Of a stretch of DNA of 35,908 nt, positions 7,453 through 16,495 are shown in pieces. Each line of letters begins with the position of its first letter. Within the stretch, counting starts at the first letter, position 1. The translations under genes were made by a program, and so were the position numbers. The notes under the pieces were generated by a model. The model was not told the DNA's origin. It saw only the letters and a list, made by a program, of their open reading frames with translations, and did no database searches. The DNA comes from Rhizobium sp. (lineage in GTDB: Bacteria; Pseudomonadota; Alphaproteobacteria; Rhizobiales; Rhizobiaceae), in NCBI GenBank assembly GCA_028290545.1, contig JAQGJP010000087.1, forward strand, positions 1 through 35,908, read 5' to 3'.

Positions 7453-8604
7453 CTAGGCGGCGGCGTCGCGGCAAACGCGGATATACTGATCGGCGATGTC
7501 GTCCCATCTGAGTGTTCCGGCGACCTTTGCGGCCCCCCGGCTGGCGCGTTCGCGCCATACCGCGGTGTCATGGGCATAGAATGCCGCAATTCCGGCGGCT
7601 ATGCTTTCGGATGTCACGGTGTCGTCGATGATCTCACCCGCCAACCCACGCTCGAACAGTTCGCTCAGCCCGCCCGAGCCGGTGCCGATCACCGGACGTC
7701 CGGAGAGCGCCGCCAAAACGCCCACTCCGCTCTGCGAATTGAAATTCTGATAGGCCAGCAGGAAGGCATCAACACCCGCGACAAGCTCCGGCAGCGCTTC
7801 ATCGGGAAAGAAACCGGCCCGAACGTCGAAGCCGGCCGGATCCCGAGCGATGGCCGCCAGGCATTGGTCCCAGTATCCCGGCTCTTGCGAAAGGGGCTCG
7901 CCGGCAAGCACAAGAACCACATCGCGCCCCTGCCGGCGCGCGCTGATCACGCCTTCGATGGCTTCCAGCACACTCTTGTTGCGGCGGAGGGAGCCGAAAA
8001 TCAACAGCCGGCCGCTTCCCGGTATCGGGCCGACGTCGCCGATCGAAAAGGGGCCATGCGGGATCACGACGATCTTGTCAGCGGGGATGGCGAAATCATC
8101 GACAAGCGCCTGGCGAACCGTGGGCGTCAGCGCCACGATCGTGCTTGCCAGACGATAGGACAAGGCATGCGCGCCGCGCTCGACATACCGCATTCCGGCG
8201 CCCAGGGCCCAGGCATGCGGCTGGGCGTCATGAACAATGAAGATGACCTGCGCGCCCGTTACCCGCAGCAGCGCGAAAAGCGGCAGGGTAAAAAGCAGCG
8301 GTTCCGGGATCGAGAATATGAAGTTACGCGTGGAAAAACGCAATTTGCAGATCGCGGCCAGGCCGCCGCCTATCCGCAGCAACGAAGCAACCACGCGCTT
8401 GAGCTTGCCGTGCTGCCCGATCAGTTCCCGCGGCGTTGTGACGCGGATCAGATTCGGGTGAGAAGGCTCGCGCGACAGGGGTTCGGCCAGCGGCGCGACG
8501 AAGGCGATGGTGGCGCCTTGCTCGGCGATGGCTTGGGCGGTCATCTGCGCCACCCAGGCGGCCCCCGATCGCCAGGCTTTGGTCATCAGGGCAATATCAG
8601 GCAC
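7453..8604 (-). CDS. GT4-family glycosyltransferase
   Basis: The product of about 383 residues has the two Rossmann-like halves of a GT-B enzyme. The N-terminal half includes IFIVHDAQPHAW (acceptor-side His/Asp). The C-terminal half starts near LLIFGSLRRNKSVLEAIEG, the typical nucleotide-sugar domain with its Arg/Lys, and ends with SQSGVGVLAALSGRPVIGTGSGGLSEL, the GT4 donor-binding loop. It should add one sugar of the EPS repeat unit at the cytoplasmic face. I chose the GTG at 8604 (VPDIALMTKAW) because GGAG lies 7 bases upstream; an in-frame start at 8658 would add 18 unlikely residues. It is divergent from the GT2 gene at 8733. Donor and linkage cannot be deduced. Confidence 0.85.
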   Translation of the reverse strand: MPDIALMTKAWRSGAAWVAQMTAQAIAEQGATIAFVAPLAEPLSREPSHPNLIRVTTPRELIGQHGKLKRVVASLLRIGGGLAAICKLRFSTRNFIFSIPEPLLFTLPLFALLRVTGAQVIFIVHDAQPHAWALGAGMRYVERGAHALSYRLASTIVALTPTVRQALVDDFAIPADKIVVIPHGPFSIGDVGPIPGSGRLLIFGSLRRNKSVLEAIEGVISARRQGRDVVLVLAGEPLSQEPGYWDQCLAAIARDPAGFDVRAGFFPDEALPELVAGVDAFLLAYQNFNSQSGVGVLAALSGRPVIGTGSGGLSELFERGLAGEIIDDTVTSESIAAGIAAFYAHDTAVWRERASRGAAKVAGTLRWDDIADQYIRVCRDAAA

Positions 8605-8732
8605 GCGCGCTCCACGTATAGGAATTGGATTGGAGCCGCCAAGGGCAGCCCGGACCATCCGTTTAAGGACAGCATATGCCGACCCCAGTCAAGACTGAGT
8701 TTAAAAGGCAAACATATCAAGGGTGTGCAGTC
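8605..8732. promoter_or_regulatory. Divergent promoter region between GT4 and GT2 genes
   Basis: About 130 bases separate the GT4 start on the minus strand from the GT2 start on the plus strand. GGAG on the minus strand and aaggg before 8733 are the visible ribosome-binding sites. Promoters for both must lie here or overlap the gene ends; no clear -35/-10 pair was identified. Confidence 0.3.
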
Positions 8733-9806
8733 ATGCCGGTTATGTTAATGTGCAATGCACAACGATCGAATGGTGTTCATGTGAGCGTAAGCAAAGTCGC
8801 AATAGTGCTTCTCAACTGGAATGGCTGGCGGGATACCAATGCCTGCCTGGAAAGTCTGCTGGATCTGCAGAACGATCATATCGGGATTTTCGTCTGCGAC
8901 AATGCATCTTCCGATGATTCCGTCGCCCAAATAAGAAGCTGGGCAGAGACGGGTCTCGCCGCCGCCAATGCAAGGCGTCTGGCGCATGGCCGGCAAGGCT
9001 TCGACTTCCTCGATCTCTCCGCCCTGCCCTCGGACGGACAGGCGCCGTCACGCCTTCCGGAGGGCGGCCTTGATACGATCACACTGATCCAGACAGGCCG
9101 AAATGGCGGCTTCGCCGCCGGCAACAATGTCGGCATCCGGCATGCTCTCGCCGGTGATTTCGACTATTTCTGGCTTCTCAACAACGATACCGAGGTCGAG
9201 CCGGACGCCCTTACCTGGCTGATCCGCAGAATGGAGGAGGATCCGCAAGTCGGCATGTGCGGCTCCACCCTGATCTATCACGGTCAACGCGATCTCATCC
9301 AGAACTGGGGCGGCGCCAGCTTCATCGCGCTCAAGGGTCGCGGCATACAGCTCGGCGAGCGAAAGAAGCCGAGCGATCCAATCGACCGGTCGGCAGTGGA
9401 AGCGCAGCTTGGCTATATCAGCGGCGCCTCGATGTTCGTCAGCCGCGCCTTCCTCGAACAGGTGGGTCTGATGCAGGAAGATTATTTTCTCTACTGGGAG
9501 GAACTGGACTGGGCCACAAGGGCAAGGGGGTTGTTCAAACTCGGCTATGCCCCGAAATCCGTTGTCTATCACAAGGTCGGAGCTTCGATCGGCACGAACG
9601 ATTTTGGCGACCGATCTCCGCTATCGGACTATTACATGGCCAGAGGCAGAGTGAAATTCTGCTCGCGCTTTTCCAAAATCTCGCTGCCGTTTGCTATCGC
9701 CGATATCAGCCGCGATGCGTTGCGATGGGGGGCGAGAGGGAATTGGAGCCGCGCCGGGCTTCTGGTACGCGCAATCATTGGCCTGCCCTATGTCAAGCCT
9801 GCGTGA
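8733..9806 (+). CDS. GT2-family glycosyltransferase (rhamnosyltransferase-like)
   Basis: The 357-aa product has a GT-A, family 2 fold: VAIVLLNWNGW at the nucleotide-binding strand, VCDNASSDDSV for the first Asp pair, NGGFAAGNNVGIRHAL, and the DxD-like motif LLNNDTEVEPDAL. These motifs (NWNGW, NNGGFAAGNN, NNDTEV) are typical of enzymes often annotated as rhamnosyltransferases, which fits the dTDP-rhamnose operon in this window, but the donor remains inference. A DYFLYWEELDW segment supplies the likely catalytic acidic residues. The ATG at 8733 has aaggg upstream at a suitable distance; starts at 8676 or a GTG at 8781 are alternatives, and the conserved domain begins only after the GTG. It converges with the acyltransferase gene ending at 9815. 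Confidence 0.88.
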   Translation: MPVMLMCNAQRSNGVHVSVSKVAIVLLNWNGWRDTNACLESLLDLQNDHIGIFVCDNASSDDSVAQIRSWAETGLAAANARRLAHGRQGFDFLDLSALPSDGQAPSRLPEGGLDTITLIQTGRNGGFAAGNNVGIRHALAGDFDYFWLLNNDTEVEPDALTWLIRRMEEDPQVGMCGSTLIYHGQRDLIQNWGGASFIALKGRGIQLGERKKPSDPIDRSAVEAQLGYISGASMFVSRAFLEQVGLMQEDYFLYWEELDWATRARGLFKLGYAPKSVVYHKVGASIGTNDFGDRSPLSDYYMARGRVKFCSRFSKISLPFAIADISRDALRWGARGNWSRAGLLVRAIIGLPYVKPA

Positions 9807-9814
9807 GGACGCGA

Positions 9815-11041
9815 TCAGGCCTTGGCCATTGCAGCTTCCGCCTGCTTTTTGCCTCCGTGAGGCATGAGACGCTTGCGCAATCTGAGGATCGGACGTTCGA
9901 CGACGTAGAAGGAAAGGCAGGCAAGGGCGAAGGACAGGCCAAGTTCGGCGCAGGCGAGCAGCGGCGGCGACAGGGACGCGGGCAGCCACGGAAACAGGAA
10001 TGTCACCCCACCGTGCCAGACGTATAAAGAGTAACTTATACTTCCCAGCCATATCAGCGCGCGGCTGTTCAACACGCGGCTCAGGATCGGAAATGGCTGC
10101 GCGAAAACCAGGCCGACAACGATGGGAACAAGCGCCAATCCCTGCATGCTGAAGCGCCAGGTATTCTGGAAATAGTTGTCACGAATGGCAAAGGAGATGA
10201 GAAGCATGGCAACGCCCGCGCAGAAGGCCCAGCGCGTCGACAGCCACTCGATCAGCCGCCGTCCGACCTGCAACTCCGTGAGGCAGGCGAGCACCACACC
10301 GAACGCAATGCAGTCGAAACGGGTTTCGGAGCGCCAGTACAGCTCCAGGGTATTGACGATACCCGGATCGAAGTGGGCATAGATGATCCTCAGGGACAAC
10401 GAAGCCACGCAGATAGCCAACGCGACCGCCAGCATTTTGCGGGCATCACCACGCACGAATACCAAAGCGAGCGGGGCCAGCAGGTAAAAATGCTCCTCGA
10501 CCGACAACGACCAGAGCATGCCCACCGGCAGGCCCATGCTTTGACCCAGCTTGTCGTAATAGACGGTCAGGTAATTGACGAAATAGAAAAAAACGGATGC
10601 GACATCGATCGGTTTTACCATTTGGTTTCGCGCCAGCATGACTGCGACAACCAAGGTAATGTAGACGATGATCACCGGATAAAGGCGCAGCAACCGCCTG
10701 ATATAAAAATCCGGGAGACTGATATTGCCATTCGCCTTGTTCTCGGCCAGCAGCAATCTGGTGATCAGGAAACCGCTGATGAAAAAGAATATTTTCAGCC
10801 CAAGCGCACTGATTCCCACAAGGCTTAGCGGCAACAGCAGATGGCCGATCAGCACGATCGCCACGCTGACGCCGCGCAGGCCATCGAGCGACGGTACAAT
10901 TCCGCTGCGGGCAGACCAGTCGGCTCTCGGCAGGCTAAGCTGTCGCTGCAGCATAGGCATCTCTCGCATTGGCGGGTTGCGGTCCGGCGCGGTAAAATCA
11001 CCAGTCATGGAATTGCGGCAGTCCGGTGTCATCTCTGACAC
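9815..11041 (-). CDS. OafA/YrhL-type membrane acyltransferase (Acyl_transf_3)
   Basis: The 408-aa inner-membrane protein belongs to acyltransferase family 3, which O-acylates sugars of surface polysaccharides using a cytoplasmic acyl donor. The sequence shows about ten hydrophobic segments, the N-terminal SLDGLRGVSVAIVLIGHLLLP with the conserved Arg and the His ten or so residues later, FFFISGFLITRLLL, FYIRRLLRLYPVII, and the family signature MLWSLSVEEHFYLLAP. The GTG start at 11041 has aaggt 5 bases upstream; an ATG three codons later is also possible. It follows the RTX glycanase on the same strand after 45 bases, so the two may be co-transcribed. The acyl group and acceptor are unknown. 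Confidence 0.9.
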   Translation of the reverse strand: MSEMTPDCRNSMTGDFTAPDRNPPMREMPMLQRQLSLPRADWSARSGIVPSLDGLRGVSVAIVLIGHLLLPLSLVGISALGLKIFFFISGFLITRLLLAENKANGNISLPDFYIRRLLRLYPVIIVYITLVVAVMLARNQMVKPIDVASVFFYFVNYLTVYYDKLGQSMGLPVGMLWSLSVEEHFYLLAPLALVFVRGDARKMLAVALAICVASLSLRIIYAHFDPGIVNTLELYWRSETRFDCIAFGVVLACLTELQVGRRLIEWLSTRWAFCAGVAMLLISFAIRDNYFQNTWRFSMQGLALVPIVVGLVFAQPFPILSRVLNSRALIWLGSISYSLYVWHGGVTFLFPWLPASLSPPLLACAELGLSFALACLSFYVVERPILRLRKRLMPHGGKKQAEAAMAKA

Positions 11042-11086
11042 CGGACCTTAGTATAAACAGTATTGGTACTTTATTTGTAGTGAATT

Positions 11087-14000
11087 CTAGGCGAGCACGA
11101 AATCGGCTGATGTAACCTGGGATGCTTGCAGGTTTTCTACAACCAACCTGTCCGAGCCGTAATCAATAACCAGGTCATTGCCGCGCTGCCGCATATGATG
11201 ATCGAGCAGGTCGCTGATATCACCGAGCGAATGAAGGAAGTCCACGGACAGCTTATCGACGCCATCCTGGAAATCACGAATGGTATCGACGCCGGACCCC
11301 GTTTGGAACTCGAAAATGTCGCTCCCATTGCCACCGGTCAATATGTCTCTGCCGGCACCACCAAACAGGATGTCGTCGCCATCATACCCGAAAAGCTGGT
11401 TCCAACCCGAATTGCCTGTGATCACGTTACCAAGCGCATTGCCAAGACCGGATGCGTTCTTGTTGCCCGAGAGCGTCAGGTTTTCGATGTTGTCTGCCAA
11501 AGTCATCGACCGAGCCGAAACAACGGTATCGATCCCACCTCCGACTTTCTCGATGATGTTTATGGTGGCGGACGAAACCTTGAATGTATCGTTGCCCGCG
11601 CCGCCCGTGACCGTGCCGATGAAATTGCCCGCGCGGACGTCGAAGACATCGTCGCCGGATCCGAGATCGACATCGCCCTCGATATAGCCGTTATTGACCA
11701 GCTTCAGGGCTCCATCTGAGTCCGTCAATGCGACATCGGCGGAGATGATCGTGCCCTTGTTCGTCAGGGTCGTATAGCCGCTGCCTTCGATGCTGACATT
11801 TTCGCTGACCTTTTCTTCGGTGCCGATCCTGGCCGTCAACTGATCGTCATTGTAGTACGAACGATTGGTGTTGTTCCAGGAAGCGTCGAACTGGTCGATG
11901 AAGGACGGATTGTCCTGGTTGCCGGCGACGTAATTCTCGATCACGTGGGTTCCATCCGCATTGTCATGTTGAACGGTGGTGATGAAGCCATTGGAGTCGA
12001 AATTCGTGCGGACTTCAAGGCGCCAGTTGGCGGCATAGACCTCGAGGCTGGAGAGATTGCTGGTGCCGGCGATGAAGTTCTCGACGGTATGCTTGCCATC
12101 GGCTTCGATCGTATCGATGGACGCGATATCGCCTTTGCTGTCGAACAGCGTGCGGCTGACAAGCGTCCATGCGGAATTCCGCAGGTCGGTGAATGCCGGA
12201 TGATCCTGATGGCCCGCGCTATAGCTTTCGATTGAATGCGTACCGTCGGCATTGTCACGCTGGATGGTCGTGATCGAACCATTGGCATCGTAGTTGACGC
12301 GGGTCTGAAGCTTCCAGTCGCCCGTATAGGTTTCGACGTTGAAAGGCTCGTCGCTACCGGCCGTGAAATGCTGGATTGTGTGCGCGCCGTCCACGCCAAT
12401 CGCGTCGATCTCCGTCAGATTGCCGTTCACGTCAAAATGCGCACGGCTGGTGATTGCCCAGGACGCGTTGAATGTGTCCGTGACCGTCGCGTGATTCTGA
12501 TTGGTGTCGGTGTAGGTCTCGACCGTATGCGTGCCATCGGAATTATCATGCTGGATGGTCGTGATCAGGCCCTGGGCATTGAAGGTCGTGCGGCTTTCGA
12601 GTTCGCCATTGAGGTTGTATGCTTCAATCTTCGATACCGTATCGGTGCCCGCGACAAAATATTCGATCGTATGCTTGCCGATCGCATCGATCGTATTCAC
12701 CCACAACGTCGCGCCGTTGTCGTCGAGCTGCGTGGTGCTGACAAGCTTGTTGCCGGCGTCGTAGAGGTTGACCGTATCCGGATGCTCCTGATTGGCGGCA
12801 AGATAGGTTTCCACCGTATGAGTGCCATCGGAACTGTAATGCTGGACCGTCGAGATCAGGCCGTGGCTGTCAAAATTGGTGCGTGTGTCGATATGGCCGT
12901 TGGCATCGAAAGTTTCGACTTTAGACACCACATCGCTGCCGGCAACGAAATACTGGACAGTCAGCGTGCCATCGGCGTCAACCGTCGTGACCGTGACGGC
13001 GTGGCCGTTGGCGTCGAGAACGGTATGGCTGATCGGCTTGTTGTCGGCGCCGAAGTGGTCAACCGTGCCTGGCTGCGACTGATTGCCGGCAGTGTAGTTG
13101 TCCTGGCTGTATGTGCCGTCTGCATTATAATGCTGAACAAAGGTGACGAGGCCGTTGGCGTCGTATTTCGTCAGCGAAACGATCTCACCGTCGAGTGTGT
13201 GGATCGTCGCTTGCGAAAGCGTGCTCGAGCCCGGGGTGAGATAGGTCTGGGTGGTATAACTGTCCCCGGAATAGGTCACGCGGGAAACCAGCTTGTTGTC
13301 GCCGGTCAGGATATCGGAGTGGTCGAGCGCGTCGGAGCCCCTGACGAAATAATCGATTTCGCGAAATCCGTTGGCGAGTGTCGTGGTCCGGGTGACCGGA
13401 TTTTCACTGCTGTCGTAGCTGGTGACGGAGATGCTCGTCCAGGCCGACGAATAGTCGGTCGAGCTATAGACCTTGCCGGTCGCCACGTTGACCTGCTGGA
13501 TGGTGTGCGTGCCGTCGGCGTTGTCGTTCTGGATCTGGGTCAGCCGTCCCTGCGCATCGAAGCTCTCGCGGTTTTCCAGCGTCCACGCGGAGTTGTATGT
13601 CTCGACGGACTTGACCACACCATTTTCGTAGTTGGTGACCGTATGCCCGTCAGCGGCATGTTCGATTGAATAAACCAGCGTGCCGCTGCGATTGTAGGAG
13701 TCTTCGCGATAGGCGTTGAATTCGCCGGCATGGTAGAACTTGACCGCCATCGCGCCGGTATCGCCTGCAATGGTGCGCTCCAGCAGGTTATGGTTGGCAT
13801 CGTAAACGCTGCGCTCGAAGGGGAAGGCGTCGCCGGCCTCGTCATAGGTCGTGACGGTGAGACCACCATTGGCGGCGACGACGGCCTGGCTGCGCTTGTC
13901 GCCATCCGCATCGAACAAGGTGCGGGACATCAGGGCGCCGTTGCTGCTTGCCACATCACTCATCGACGGCAGGTCACGGCCATCGACATAGAAATCGCGG

Positions 14001-14944
14001 CGCACCGAGCCATCGGCGAGATGCGTTTCAACGACGCGCTGGCCGGTGAAGTTTTCAAGCACGTCCATCTGCGGCACATCGAACAGACCGAAATCCGGCT
14101 CGACCGAATACATGTAGTCGGTGTTGGCGGATCCGCCGACCCAGTAAGCCGCGCTCTCCCAGACATCCTGGTTCTTGGTGATGTATTGCATCATGTTGTC
14201 GAGCGCGGCCAGAGCCTTGGCATTGTCCGCCACCCCGAACTCGCCGAGATAGAGCTGCACGCCGGCGGCGCGAGCCCATTGCGTGATCGCCGTGAGGCGT
14301 TCAACGCCGATGGTCTCGGAAACGACCCACGAGTTCTGGCCGGATGTATCGTCCAGATATTGATGAACTTCGATGGCATAGTTGCCGGCCGGATCGACGA
14401 TGGCGCCTGTTGCACCAATGACCGAGGCGTTGTCGGTCGAGGTCCAGCTCCATGCGCCTGTCCAGTAAGCTCCGGGGACGAGCACCTGCTGGTTGGCGCC
14501 GGCGTTGCGAATGGCGGCGATCGCATCGTTTGCGGCTTCGAGCCAGTCGCCTGCGGAGTCGAGCTGCGGCTCGTTCATCAGGCCGAAACGGACATTGGTG
14601 TCGTCGGCGAATTCGCTGGCAATCTTGCCCCAGAGATCAGCGAACGCGGACACCGGAACGTCGGCGCTGCCGATCATGTCGCCCTTGTACGAACCATAGT
14701 TATGCACATCGAGCACAACGTCGAGACCCTGAGACTTGGCATAATCGACCGTCTTCTGGATCAGGGCCACGTAGTTGGCATCAAGCTTGCCGTTCAGGTC
14801 GGGCTGAATGGTTTCCCAGGTGAAGGGCAGCCGGATATGCGAAAAACCCTTGGCGGCATAATAATCGATTTCCGCTTCCGTGGGGAAAAGGTACTGCCCA
14901 TCCTGAAGCCAATCCGAACCCCATAAATTGATGCCGACATCCAT
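11087..14944 (-). CDS. Secreted GH5 glycanase with long repeat region and RTX tail
   Basis: The 1285-aa protein combines three parts. Residues 1-300 are a GH5 (cellulase-like) barrel: the acid/base Glu is in LMNEPQ (E125), the nucleophile in YLGEFG (E235), with VDVHNYG-like LDVHNYG (H81) and EVHQY (H194) around the active site. Residues about 305-1039 are tandem units of roughly 46 residues resembling YD/RHS-type repeats. Residues about 1095-1215 hold RTX Ca2+-binding nonapeptides (GSGDDVFDV, GGAGNDTF, GYDGDDILFGGAGRD, GGNGSDIFEF), followed by a C-terminal type I secretion tail ending SADFVLA. There is no N-terminal signal, as expected for type I secretion; no transporter genes are in the window. 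The ATG at 14944 has aagggga about 8 bases upstream. It may cleave the EPS or plant glucans; the substrate is inference. Confidence 0.9.
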   Translation of the reverse strand: MDVGINLWGSDWLQDGQYLFPTEAEIDYYAAKGFSHIRLPFTWETIQPDLNGKLDANYVALIQKTVDYAKSQGLDVVLDVHNYGSYKGDMIGSADVPVSAFADLWGKIASEFADDTNVRFGLMNEPQLDSAGDWLEAANDAIAAIRNAGANQQVLVPGAYWTGAWSWTSTDNASVIGATGAIVDPAGNYAIEVHQYLDDTSGQNSWVVSETIGVERLTAITQWARAAGVQLYLGEFGVADNAKALAALDNMMQYITKNQDVWESAAYWVGGSANTDYMYSVEPDFGLFDVPQMDVLENFTGQRVVETHLADGSVRRDFYVDGRDLPSMSDVASSNGALMSRTLFDADGDKRSQAVVAANGGLTVTTYDEAGDAFPFERSVYDANHNLLERTIAGDTGAMAVKFYHAGEFNAYREDSYNRSGTLVYSIEHAADGHTVTNYENGVVKSVETYNSAWTLENRESFDAQGRLTQIQNDNADGTHTIQQVNVATGKVYSSTDYSSAWTSISVTSYDSSENPVTRTTTLANGFREIDYFVRGSDALDHSDILTGDNKLVSRVTYSGDSYTTQTYLTPGSSTLSQATIHTLDGEIVSLTKYDANGLVTFVQHYNADGTYSQDNYTAGNQSQPGTVDHFGADNKPISHTVLDANGHAVTVTTVDADGTLTVQYFVAGSDVVSKVETFDANGHIDTRTNFDSHGLISTVQHYSSDGTHTVETYLAANQEHPDTVNLYDAGNKLVSTTQLDDNGATLWVNTIDAIGKHTIEYFVAGTDTVSKIEAYNLNGELESRTTFNAQGLITTIQHDNSDGTHTVETYTDTNQNHATVTDTFNASWAITSRAHFDVNGNLTEIDAIGVDGAHTIQHFTAGSDEPFNVETYTGDWKLQTRVNYDANGSITTIQRDNADGTHSIESYSAGHQDHPAFTDLRNSAWTLVSRTLFDSKGDIASIDTIEADGKHTVENFIAGTSNLSSLEVYAANWRLEVRTNFDSNGFITTVQHDNADGTHVIENYVAGNQDNPSFIDQFDASWNNTNRSYYNDDQLTARIGTEEKVSENVSIEGSGYTTLTNKGTIISADVALTDSDGALKLVNNGYIEGDVDLGSGDDVFDVRAGNFIGTVTGGAGNDTFKVSSATINIIEKVGGGIDTVVSARSMTLADNIENLTLSGNKNASGLGNALGNVITGNSGWNQLFGYDGDDILFGGAGRDILTGGNGSDIFEFQTGSGVDTIRDFQDGVDKLSVDFLHSLGDISDLLDHHMRQRGNDLVIDYGSDRLVVENLQASQVTSADFVLA
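11828..14032 (-). repeat. Tandem YD-like repeat region inside the RTX glycanase
   Basis: About 16 diverged units of roughly 46 codons repeat across residues 305-1039. Each carries a core such as YDANGxITTIQHDNADGTHTVExY followed by AGxQxxPxxxD or a VAGTDxVSKVE variant. Two unit types seem to alternate in the centre (units with NQxHP and units with GTDTVSKIE), giving a higher-order period near 94 residues. It is a protein-level repeat with substantial DNA divergence, not a recent tandem duplication. Confidence 0.8.
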
Positions 14945-15352
14945 AAGAGCGATCCCCTTGCTAACTGCTCACTACGGACTTTTTAACAGCCGGCCTTCAC
15001 CATCGACTGAAACATTTGTCTACAATTTTATCGAACTATGGTTTTGTCGCGGAGAGACGTCGCATTTTATCGACGCATCAGGTACGGACTGAGTTAATGA
15101 AAGACGAACCAGCAGAGGCTAATAAATTTCCGGGTAGATATCGTTAGTTTTAACTTACATTACAGATTTATATACGCGCCTAAGCTTTCTTCGTCATAGA
15201 TTATTCTGGAAATATTTTAAATATTCTCCGCAAATTTATATTTATCAGGGCCGCCGCAAAGAACGCCCCAAGGAATGCTTTACAATAATTGCGAATATGA
15301 TGGCTCTGCGCACAGCAAGTCATGCGCCTTCCGCGACTTTGCTGCTGGCGCT
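14945..15352. promoter_or_regulatory. AT-rich upstream region of the RTX glycanase
   Basis: About 400 bases lie between the glycanase start (minus strand) and the stop of the GT4 gene at 15353. The stretch at about 15120-15250 is strikingly AT-rich compared with the genes. A small inverted repeat, cgtcg/cgacg with an 8-base loop, lies near 15058-15076. No open frame looks real. The region should hold the glycanase promoter, and the AT-richness would suit binding of a silencer of the MucR/Ros type, which is inference only. Confidence 0.45.
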
Positions 15353-16495
15353 TTACTTCGCCGTGCTGTTACCCTCGAGCCATCTGTCGATGACGTCGGC
15401 CCAGGTATCGGAGATCTGAATGCGCTGCCAGGCGTCGTCCGAATTGCTGGAAAGCGATCGATACAGGGCGGGATCATCGAGCAGCCGGGAAATCTGCCTG
15501 GACAGATCCAGAGGATCGCCTGCGCGAAACAACAGCCCACTCTGCTCATGGACGATATTCTCCAGAAACATGGGATGATCGGACGCGACCAGCGGCGTTC
15601 GTGAACAGAACGCCTCATAGATGGTCAGCGGCAGGCCCTCCGGATATTCATGCCTGCTCGGGACGACAACAAGGTCGGCGTCCCTCATCCGCTGGATGAT
15701 CTCGTTATTCGGCACCAATCCGACAAATCTGACCAGCTGGTCGATTTCAAGTTTTTGCGACAATTGCTTGAGACGATCGGAATCGCCCGCGCCGATCAGG
15801 TCCAGAGTGATGGCAGCACCGGATTTCTGCAGCCGGGCCGCCGCATGCAGCAGGTCGTCCACGCCCTTGGCTGCCGACAACATGCCCACGTAGATCAGTT
15901 TCCGGCCGCCGGCGCCGGTCTTCGCCGGGCGATCGCCGGGCTTGTCCATGGCCGGATAATCCCAGGCGATGATTTTCTTCGGATCGACGCCCACCGCGGC
16001 CAGTTGCCGGGCCGCATTCCTTCCATGATTGCCGATCTGTTCGATCACATCGGAATTCAGATAACGGACCGTGAGAAATCGCTTCAGGCGCTCCTTCAGG
16101 GAGTGCGCCTGAAAAGAATCCGCCAGCAGCGCCAATGTCGGAATCCTAGACCGAACGACCCAGCGCAGCAGCCCGAGCATCGGTGTGCGCAGAATGATGC
16201 GATCCGGTCTGGTTTGCTCGATCAACCCGATCATGACCGAGGCATCCCATTTATCAACGAAGCCGGCGCCTATCGCGCGCGCGCCGCTCGGGAGAACGAC
16301 ATCGTAACGGTCTTTGGTGAAACCCGTAATGGTCGTGACCGAGCCCATGCTCGCAGCCAGCTGTTCGACATAATCGACCGTGTAGCGCTGGGCTCTATAA
16401 TTCTCCGCCCCGCCCGCCGCCAGTCTCTGTGATGCCTCCCTAAAGTCTCCGGCGTATTGAACGATCGTTAATCTCTGATCGGAATGTCTCATCAT
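15353..16495 (-). CDS. GT4-family glycosyltransferase
   Basis: The 380-aa product is a GT-B, family 4 glycosyltransferase. The N-terminal half includes MLRHSDQ-like MMRHSDQRLTIVQYAGDF and a Gly/Ala-rich GGAENYRAQ acceptor loop. The C-terminal half begins at KLIYVGMLSAAKGVDDLL, and the EX7E donor motif is in EGLPLTIYEAF. It should add one sugar of the repeat unit. The first ATG (16495) overlaps the stop of the preceding ExoZ-like gene by four bases; a second ATG follows at 16492. This tight overlap, together with the 10-base gap before exoZ, defines a three-gene operon wzx-exoZ-GT4 read on the minus strand. Confidence 0.88.
   Translation of the reverse strand: MMRHSDQRLTIVQYAGDFREASQRLAAGGAENYRAQRYTVDYVEQLAASMGSVTTITGFTKDRYDVVLPSGARAIGAGFVDKWDASVMIGLIEQTRPDRIILRTPMLGLLRWVVRSRIPTLALLADSFQAHSLKERLKRFLTVRYLNSDVIEQIGNHGRNAARQLAAVGVDPKKIIAWDYPAMDKPGDRPAKTGAGGRKLIYVGMLSAAKGVDDLLHAAARLQKSGAAITLDLIGAGDSDRLKQLSQKLEIDQLVRFVGLVPNNEIIQRMRDADLVVVPSRHEYPEGLPLTIYEAFCSRTPLVASDHPMFLENIVHEQSGLLFRAGDPLDLSRQISRLLDDPALYRSLSSNSDDAWQRIQISDTWADVIDRWLEGNSTAK

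Noticed and set aside
7276..8748. A 490-codon plus-strand open frame
   Set aside because: Antisense to the GT4 gene at 7453-8604; its translation is Arg- and Gln-rich without domains, while the minus strand has GT-B motifs.
12236..13669. A 477-codon plus-strand open frame
   Set aside because: It is antisense to the repeat part of the RTX glycanase; the minus-strand frame has clear GH5, repeat and RTX motifs, and this one has none. High-GC repeats create long shadow frames.
11828..14032. Possible CRISPR array or satellite because of regular repeats
   Set aside because: Repeats are in-frame protein units of about 46 codons with diverged DNA; no short identical repeats with unique spacers.
13730..14926. 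A 398-codon plus-strand frame
   Set aside because: Antisense to the GH5 catalytic domain, where the minus strand shows NEP and GEFG motifs.
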